This document shows positions 40,129 through 45,256 of a stretch of DNA of 45,256 nucleotides, one piece after another. Each line of letters begins with the position of its first letter. The first letter of the stretch is position 1. The notes beneath the pieces were generated by a model. It made no database searches. It was not told the origin of the DNA and saw only the letters and a list, made by a program, of their open reading frames with translations. This DNA is from Raineya sp964654605 (GTDB lineage: Bacteria; Bacteroidota; Bacteroidia; Cytophagales; Thermonemataceae). The position numbers and the translations under genes were made by a program. Where the stretch lies: NCBI GenBank assembly GCA_964654605.1, contig CAZZLW010000090.1, positions 1-45,256 of the forward strand, in the 5' to 3' direction.

Positions 40129-41772
40129 TTATTTTTTTTGCACATTCACAAAGAATAAATCTGTTCTGACGGAAAAAGGTTCATTGAGGAGCGAATTATT
40201 TCCACCTCGGGCATCAAAAATAATAGTTTCCCAATCTGTTGAAGCGTTGAGCGTCATTTCGGTAGAGCCAAATTTTACCACAATAGGCATACGAAAATCT
40301 TTTACATCAGCCTTGAAGCGATACTGAAATTTTCCGCCCTCTATTTTGTATTCAAAAGTAGGTATCTGCGTAAATTTGAGGTATTGCATAAAAAAAGGTA
40401 GCAAGTCCATACCTGTTTTTTTATTCCAAAAAGCAATCACTTCATCGGTATTTGTGTTTTTCCCTTTGAAATTCTGATAAAACTCTTTCAGATAAGCAAA
40501 CCACTTTTCATCATTAGCAATCATATTTCGCAAAGTGTGCAACATCAAAGCCCCTTTGAAATACATATCGCCACTGCCTTCCTGATTTACATAACGAGGC
40601 GGTAAAATAGGTTTGTCGTTTTGAATGATTTTTTTCCAGCCATTGGCATATTCATAGGCTTTGGCTTTTCCCCACATACATTCTACGTAGAGAGCTTCGG
40701 TATAAGTGCAAAAGGCTTCGTGTATCCACATTTCGGCACGCTCGTCAGCGGAAACACTATTACCCCAATACTCGTGTCCTGTTTCGTGAATAATAATGAA
40801 ATCAAAGAGTTTGCCAATGCCTGTACCCGTAAGGTCGCCGCCCAAATATCCTTGCAGATATTTATTTCCATAGGCAATCGCCCCTTGATGTTCCATACCC
40901 AAATAAGGCGTTTCTATCAGTGCGAAGCCATCATTCCAGAAAGGATATTTATCAAAAAGTTTTTCATAACAGGCAAGCATAGGCTTGACCTGTTCAAACT
41001 GCTTTTGGGCTTTTTCTACGTTTTCGGGCAAAACGTAATAGTCCAGTGCAAGTTTTGAGCCATCTTGAGCAGTATAAGTATCAGTGAAATGAGCGTATTT
41101 GGCAACATTCAGCGTTATGTTGTAATTATTGATGGGGTAGCTTACTTTCCAAATGTAGCGGGTAAAGTTATCAGAAAGGTTTTCAGTTTTTAGCAAATTG
41201 CCATTAGCCACTGCTACAAGCCCTTTGGGAACTTCGTAAGTAAGTTTTACGCTATCGGGCTTATCCGACCAGTGGTCTTTGTTCGGAAACCAAATGCTTG
41301 CCCCTACATTTTGGCAGGCTACACCAATCCAAGGGTTGCCTTGTTTATCTTTTTGCCATACAAAGCCACCGTCCCAAGGAGCTTTTTTTGCTTCTTGGGG
41401 CGTTCCTTCGTAGATAATTGTAATTTTTTCTGTACTACCTTTTTTTTGCTTTTTAGACAAGCGAACCCAAACCGCTCTTTCTTCCCTTCTGAAAGATAAA
41501 GATTTTTTTCCCCATAAAATTTTTTTGATTTGCAATTCGGGGGCTAAATCAATTTGTATTTCTTGCGTATCGGCATTGAGTAAAAAAGTAATCGTATTTT
41601 GCCCCGAAATAAACTTTTTTTCAGGGTGAATGCGTAAGTGCAAATCATAATGCTTTACATCATAACAAGCCCGAGCCGAAGACAAATATCCCAAAAGGCT
41701 ATCTTTGCGAGAAAATTGGGCTTTTGCCACCCAAGGAAGAAAAAGAGCTAAAAGAAAAGCTAATTTATTCAT
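40129..41772 (-). CDS. M1 family metallopeptidase, secreted (second copy)
   Basis: This 547-residue protein has a signal peptide (MNKLAFLLALFLPWVAKAQ). The zinc site is HETGHEYWG near residues 329-333, with the third ligand Glu in WIHEAFCTYTE. An MEHQGA segment stands where GAMEN exopeptidases have their motif. It probably acts on peptides at the cell surface or periplasm. Its start overlaps the TerC stop by ATGA (41769-41772), and dsbD follows by 12 bp, so all three genes are one operon. Confidence 0.92.
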   Translation of the reverse strand: MNKLAFLLALFLPWVAKAQFSRKDSLLGYLSSARACYDVKHYDLHLRIHPEKKFISGQNTITFLLNADTQEIQIDLAPELQIKKILWGKKSLSFRREERAVWVRLSKKQKKGSTEKITIIYEGTPQEAKKAPWDGGFVWQKDKQGNPWIGVACQNVGASIWFPNKDHWSDKPDSVKLTYEVPKGLVAVANGNLLKTENLSDNFTRYIWKVSYPINNYNITLNVAKYAHFTDTYTAQDGSKLALDYYVLPENVEKAQKQFEQVKPMLACYEKLFDKYPFWNDGFALIETPYLGMEHQGAIAYGNKYLQGYLGGDLTGTGIGKLFDFIIIHETGHEYWGNSVSADERAEMWIHEAFCTYTEALYVECMWGKAKAYEYANGWKKIIQNDKPILPPRYVNQEGSGDMYFKGALMLHTLRNMIANDEKWFAYLKEFYQNFKGKNTNTDEVIAFWNKKTGMDLLPFFMQYLKFTQIPTFEYKIEGGKFQYRFKADVKDFRMPIVVKFGSTEMTLNASTDWETIIFDARGGNNSLLNEPFSVRTDLFFVNVQKK

Positions 41773-42656
41773 TCTTGTTTGGGTTTGCCTTTGAGATGTT
41801 TCACATTGAGATGCTTACGTGTCATTTCTGTATCTATCAGTTGCGATTCGGCGGCGTTATCGTCTTCAATATCTTTTACGTATCGCATACGCAAGCGAAC
41901 GGCTTGGGCTTTTTTTACCATTCGCATATTCAGCATTTCTACAAGCAAGGCAAAAAACATAGCAAAATACACATAGCCTTTGGAAATTTCTTTTTCCAAT
42001 CCTTCCATAATGAGTACCGTGCCAATCATTACTAAAAATGCCAAAGCAAGCATTTTTACGGTAGGATTTCGGCTTACAAAATCATTGACAGGATTGGCAA
42101 AAAATATCATTACCACCATAGAAAGCACTACGGCTATAATCATTATCCACAAGTTTTCGGGCTTGGAAGCATCTACCATACCGATAGCTGTCAGAATAGA
42201 GTCAAAAGAAAAGACAATATTCAATAGGGCTATCTGCACAATCACACCAATAGGAGAAGTTCCTTTGCCATCTGCCTTGATAACCTCTTCGTGTCCTTGC
42301 AACTTGTGATGAATTTCAGAAGTTGCTTTATAGATAAGGAAAAGCCCACCTGCCAAAAGAATCAAATCTCTGCCACTGGGGTGAAAATCGTAGCCAATAA
42401 GTGGCACTTGCCAATGGAAAAGCGGCTTGGTAAGCCCTATAATAAAAGAAAGTAAAAAAAGTAAAAGCACACGAGGAACAATCGCAATGATTAGCCCGAT
42501 ATTGGTAGTTTTCTTGCGTTGCGATTTTTCCAGCTTATTGGCAATCACAGAAATAAAAATGATGTTATCAATCCCCAGCACCACTTCCATAAGTGTAAGG
42601 GAGATAATCGCAATGAGCGACTCGGTAGTAAATAAATGGCTAATGACTTCGTTCAT
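41769..42656 (-). CDS. TerC family integral membrane protein
   Basis: This 295-residue protein has seven to nine membrane helices. The family's acidic signatures are present: LMEVVLGIDNIIFIS near the N-terminus and IVFSFDSILTAIGM in the middle. Family members bind or export metal ions such as Mn2+ and in some cases support protein secretion through metal supply. The C-terminal tail is hydrophilic. It is the first gene of the terC-M1-dsbD operon and has a promoter -7 box 21 bases upstream. Confidence 0.93.
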   Translation of the reverse strand: MNEVISHLFTTESLIAIISLTLMEVVLGIDNIIFISVIANKLEKSQRKKTTNIGLIIAIVPRVLLLFLLSFIIGLTKPLFHWQVPLIGYDFHPSGRDLILLAGGLFLIYKATSEIHHKLQGHEEVIKADGKGTSPIGVIVQIALLNIVFSFDSILTAIGMVDASKPENLWIMIIAVVLSMVVMIFFANPVNDFVSRNPTVKMLALAFLVMIGTVLIMEGLEKEISKGYVYFAMFFALLVEMLNMRMVKKAQAVRLRMRYVKDIEDDNAAESQLIDTEMTRKHLNVKHLKGKPKQE

Positions 42657-42676
42657 AAACAGAGTGGTTGCTTTGG

Positions 42677-42684
42677 CAAATGTA
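42677..42684 (-). promoter_or_regulatory. -7 element (TACATTTG) for the terC operon
   Basis: A perfect TAnnTTTG on the minus strand, 21 bases before the terC ATG at 42656. The -33 position is TTTT, so the match is partial. The rest of the 192-bp gap (42657-42848) shows nothing else I can support. Confidence 0.4.
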
Positions 42685-42848
42685 AAAAAAATGATTTGGG
42701 TGTAAAAATATGGTGTAAAATTTTATTGACTTTACTTTCTTTATCTGAATTGCTAATTTCATTTTGCTTAGGCTAGCCCATTCCGAAGCCTCTAAGTATT
42801 AGCTATCTGAAATAGACTTTTATACATTTTGAGGCATAATCTAAAACT

Positions 42849-45256
42849 TTATCGCTTGATAACCAAATAGTTACTTACAGGCTTTGAGCCATCGTTGAAG
42901 TCAATCACATAATAATAAGTGCCATCAGGCAAATTTTCGCCTGTATGCAAGCCTATGTTAGCTGTTCCGTTCCAATCGTTTCTATAATTTTCGTTCTGAT
43001 ACACCAAATTCCCCCAACGATTGTAAATTTTTACACTTACTTTTTTGCCTTCAATGCCTTCTATCTTGAACGTATCGTACAAGCCGTCCCCATTTGGCGA
43101 AAAGGCTTCAGGAATAAAAATCTTATCACTACTTTGTACTACAATACAAACATTAGCTTTGGCACAAGCATTTTGTGTATCACAAACGCCGTATTCAAAA
43201 CAATCGGTGCCTGCAAAACCATAAGCAGGCGTGTAGGTAAAAGAGCCATCAGGTTCAATTTTTATAGTACCTTGTGCTGGTGTTGTAAAAGTACCTGCCT
43301 GATAGCTGAGCCTATCACCATCTACGTCAAAATCATTTACAGCCAAAGTAGCAGAAACAGGCTGACTTTGTGTAGTGGTAAATTCATCACTCTGAGCCAC
43401 AGGAGCATCATTGATAGGACGTATCGTAATACTCACATTAGCCTGTGAGCAATTATTTTGTAAATCGCAAACTCTGTAAGCAAACTGCACTACACCATTA
43501 AAATCGCGATTGGGTACGTATGTAAAATTGCCATTGGGTAGCAATGTCAGGCTACCATTTTGCACAGCAGTATTTCCATTTACCAAACTGCAAGATAGTT
43601 CGTTTGGAGGGCTATCGGGGTCGGTATCATTGCTCAATATATTTCCTTGCAAAAGGGTATCCTCGTCCATTGTAAAGTTATCGGCATTTGCCACCGGTGG
43701 CTGGCTTTGTACATTGATAGTAACCATTGCTTGCGAGCAGGCATTACTGGGGTCGCAAACTTGATAAACAAAAGTTACAATCCCTGTAAAATTAGCATTG
43801 GGCTGATAGGAAAAAGTACCATTTGCATTAAAAATAAGCGTACCATTTGCCCCCGCAGAGGATGCACTTACAAGCGAAAAAGTCAGTTCAGCAGGGGTAT
43901 TATCTACATCTGTATCGTTCAGGGCTACATTTCCGTTCAAAAGTGTATTGGCAGGTGTGGTGAAGTTATCATTTTGAGCCACAGGGGCATCATTTACAGG
44001 ATTTATGGTAATGGTAGCGGTTGCTGTTGCACAAAGTACAGGTGTGCCATTATCGCAAACCTGATACTCAAAACTCACTACACCATTAAAGTTGGCATTG
44101 GGCGTATAGGTAAATGTGCCGTCTGCATTGAGTACCAAAGTGCCATTTGCCGATGCCGTGCCACCGCTTACTAACGTATAGGTTAAGGTTTGTACAATTT
44201 CAGGGTCGCCGTCATCATCATTCAAACTTACATTGCCACTGAAAACTTCGTCCTCATTCATTGTAAAGCTATCATTTTGGGCTATGGGGACATCATTTAC
44301 AGGATTTATGGTAATGGTGGCGGTTGCTGTTGCACAAAGTACAGGTATGCCGTTATCGCAAACCTGATACACAAAACCCACTACACCATTAAAATTTGAA
44401 TTGGGCGTATAGGTAAATGTGCCGTCTGCATTGAGTACCAAAGTGCCATTTGCCGATGCTGTGCCACCGCTTACCAGTGTATAGGTTAATGTTTGTACAA
44501 TTTCAGGGTCGCCGTCATCATCATTCAAACTTACATTGCCACTGAAAACTTCGTCTTCATTCATCGTAAAAATATCATTTTGGGCTATGGGGTCATCATT
44601 TACAGGATTTATGGTAATGGTAGCGGTTGCTGTTGCACAAAGTACAGGTGTGCCGTTATCGCAAACCTGATACTCAAAACTCACTACACCATTAAAGTTG
44701 GCATTGGGCGTATAGGTAAATGTGCCGTCTGTATTGAGTACCAAAGTACCATTTGCCGATGCCGTGCCACCGCTTACTAACGTATAGGTTAAGGTTTGTA
44801 CAATTTCAGGGTCGCCGTCATTATCATTCAAACTCACATTGCCATTCAAAACTTCATCTTCATTCATTGTAAAGCTATCATTTTGGGCTATGGGGACATC
44901 ATTTACAGGATTTATGGTAATGGTGGCTGTCGCTGTTGCACAAAGTACAGGTGTGCCGTTATCGCAAACCTGATACACAAAACTCACTACACCCTGACAA
45001 TTATACTCAGGCGAATAGGCAAATGTGCCATCTGCATTGAGTACCAAAGTGCCCTTTGCCGATGCTGTACCACCGCTTACCAGTGTATAGGTTAATGTTT
45101 GTACAATTTCAGGGTCGCCGTCATCATCATTCAAACTTACATTGCCACTGAAAACTTCGTCTTCATTCATTGTAAAAATATCATTTTGGGCTATGGGGTC
45201 ATCATTTACAGGATGTATGGTAATGTTGGCTGTTGTTGTTGCACAAAGTACCGGTG
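42849..45256 (-). CDS. T9SS-exported Ig/cadherin-like repeat protein (partial, N-terminus beyond window)
   Basis: The frame is open from the right edge to a stop at 42849. The visible part is about 800 residues, translated from the right. It consists of Ig/cadherin-like repeats of about 101 residues (FTMNEDEVFSGNVSLND...YTPNANFNGVVSF), each with D-rich calcium-type motifs (NDDDGDPE) and a paired-Cys segment (VCDNGTPVLC). The later repeats are shorter and diverged (VCDPSNAC, VCDLQNNC, VCDTQNAC). The last about 85 residues, from IFIPEAFSPNGDG, with NRWGNLVYQ and PDGTYYYVIDF, form the CHU_C gliding-motility C-terminal signal used by type IX secretion type B. It is probably a surface adhesin. The initiation codon is not in the window. 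Confidence 0.9.
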   Translation of the reverse strand, partial: PVLCATTTANITIHPVNDDPIAQNDIFTMNEDEVFSGNVSLNDDDGDPEIVQTLTYTLVSGGTASAKGTLVLNADGTFAYSPEYNCQGVVSFVYQVCDNGTPVLCATATATITINPVNDVPIAQNDSFTMNEDEVLNGNVSLNDNDGDPEIVQTLTYTLVSGGTASANGTLVLNTDGTFTYTPNANFNGVVSFEYQVCDNGTPVLCATATATITINPVNDDPIAQNDIFTMNEDEVFSGNVSLNDDDGDPEIVQTLTYTLVSGGTASANGTLVLNADGTFTYTPNSNFNGVVGFVYQVCDNGIPVLCATATATITINPVNDVPIAQNDSFTMNEDEVFSGNVSLNDDDGDPEIVQTLTYTLVSGGTASANGTLVLNADGTFTYTPNANFNGVVSFEYQVCDNGTPVLCATATATITINPVNDAPVAQNDNFTTPANTLLNGNVALNDTDVDNTPAELTFSLVSASSAGANGTLIFNANGTFSYQPNANFTGIVTFVYQVCDPSNACSQAMVTINVQSQPPVANADNFTMDEDTLLQGNILSNDTDPDSPPNELSCSLVNGNTAVQNGSLTLLPNGNFTYVPNRDFNGVVQFAYRVCDLQNNCSQANVSITIRPINDAPVAQSDEFTTTQSQPVSATLAVNDFDVDGDRLSYQAGTFTTPAQGTIKIEPDGSFTYTPAYGFAGTDCFEYGVCDTQNACAKANVCIVVQSSDKIFIPEAFSPNGDGLYDTFKIEGIEGKKVSVKIYNRWGNLVYQNENYRNDWNGTANIGLHTGENLPDGTYYYVIDFNDGSKPVSNYLVIKR
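43968..45256 (-). repeat. Tandem 303-bp repeats with alternating A/B subtype
   Basis: The same ATCATTTTG text recurs at 43968, 44271, 44574, 44877 and 45180, exactly 303 bp apart, giving four complete units and a partial fifth. Units 1 and 3 share one set of variants (TACTAACGTATAGG) and units 2 and 4 another (TACCAGTGTATAGG), so the array also has a 606-bp period. The repeats encode the 101-residue domains. Confidence 0.9.

Noticed and set aside
42763..42800. Hairpin with CTTAGGCT and AGCCTCTAAG arms downstream of the adhesin gene
   Set aside because: The stem has a bulge, a 12-base loop and no T-run on the minus strand, so I did not call a terminator.
43647..45095. Several plus-strand frames of 69-175 codons with repeated text over the adhesin
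   Set aside because: They are shadows of the 303-bp repeats read on the other strand; they have no signal peptide or known domain.
43968..45256. CRISPR-like array
   Set aside because: The 303-bp period is far too long, the units are coding and there are no spacers.

Overview
The window looks like chromosomal DNA of a Bacteroidota, probably Cytophagia-like. The evidence is AT-rich DNA, several promoters of the TTG-19/20-TAnnTTTG type, almost no Shine-Dalgarno signals, a giant surface protein with a type IX secretion (type B, CHU_C) C-terminal signal, a Bacteroidota-type dihydroorotase (DDQVHF) and IleS, and a rpmF/plsX/fabH lipid cluster. I saw no rRNA, tRNA, CRISPR array or complete insertion sequence.

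Layout. 1-3292 (minus): a probably acquired block with a type I restriction HsdR subunit and a GxxExxY nuclease-like gene cut by the window edge; it is richer in G+C than its neighbours and HsdR carries two short dispersed-repeat motifs in frame. 3392-6127 (minus): the yceD(DUF177)-rpmF-plsX-fabH cluster. 6193-8518: a small helical protein, ruvX, an orphan Wza-type export lipoprotein and a DUF937 protein. 8866-13032 (plus): ileS with a repeat-derived in-frame insertion, then a von Willebrand A protein. 13079-20224 (minus): a REC-cNMP-Crp regulator, rlmD, pyrC, a membrane protein and a 7TM-SpoIIE phosphatase. 20311-28225: a peptidase M15 with an EF-hand loop, a TPR protein, a 2-oxoacid dehydrogenase E2, an M1 peptidase, tatA, a transglutaminase-like protein, an alpha/beta hydrolase and a septoil-knot repeat protein. 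28354-32650 (plus): an uncharacterised helical protein, a LolD-like ATPase and a FadJ-type beta-oxidation enzyme. 32684-42656: DUF1415, fahA, a lipoprotein, an rRNA C5-methyltransferase, ferritin, and a terC-M1 peptidase-dsbD operon. 42849-45256 (minus, partial): a T9SS-exported protein made of 101-residue Ig/cadherin-like repeats.

Most genes are housekeeping: fatty-acid and phospholipid start-up (plsX/fabH), fatty-acid degradation (fadJ), pyrimidine synthesis, RNA modification, and envelope and redox maintenance. Regulation is suggested by the REC-Crp fusion and the SpoIIE phosphatase.

The most unusual signal is a 106-114 bp non-coding repeat. Two copies are each flanked by a different perfect direct repeat (13 bp and 11 bp), as expected of target-site duplications, and both appear to sit inside former hairpins. 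This looks like a small non-autonomous mobile element that targets intergenic hairpins. Other notable items are in-frame dispersed repeats in hsdR and ileS, and an alternating A/B (606 bp) super-period in the adhesin repeats.
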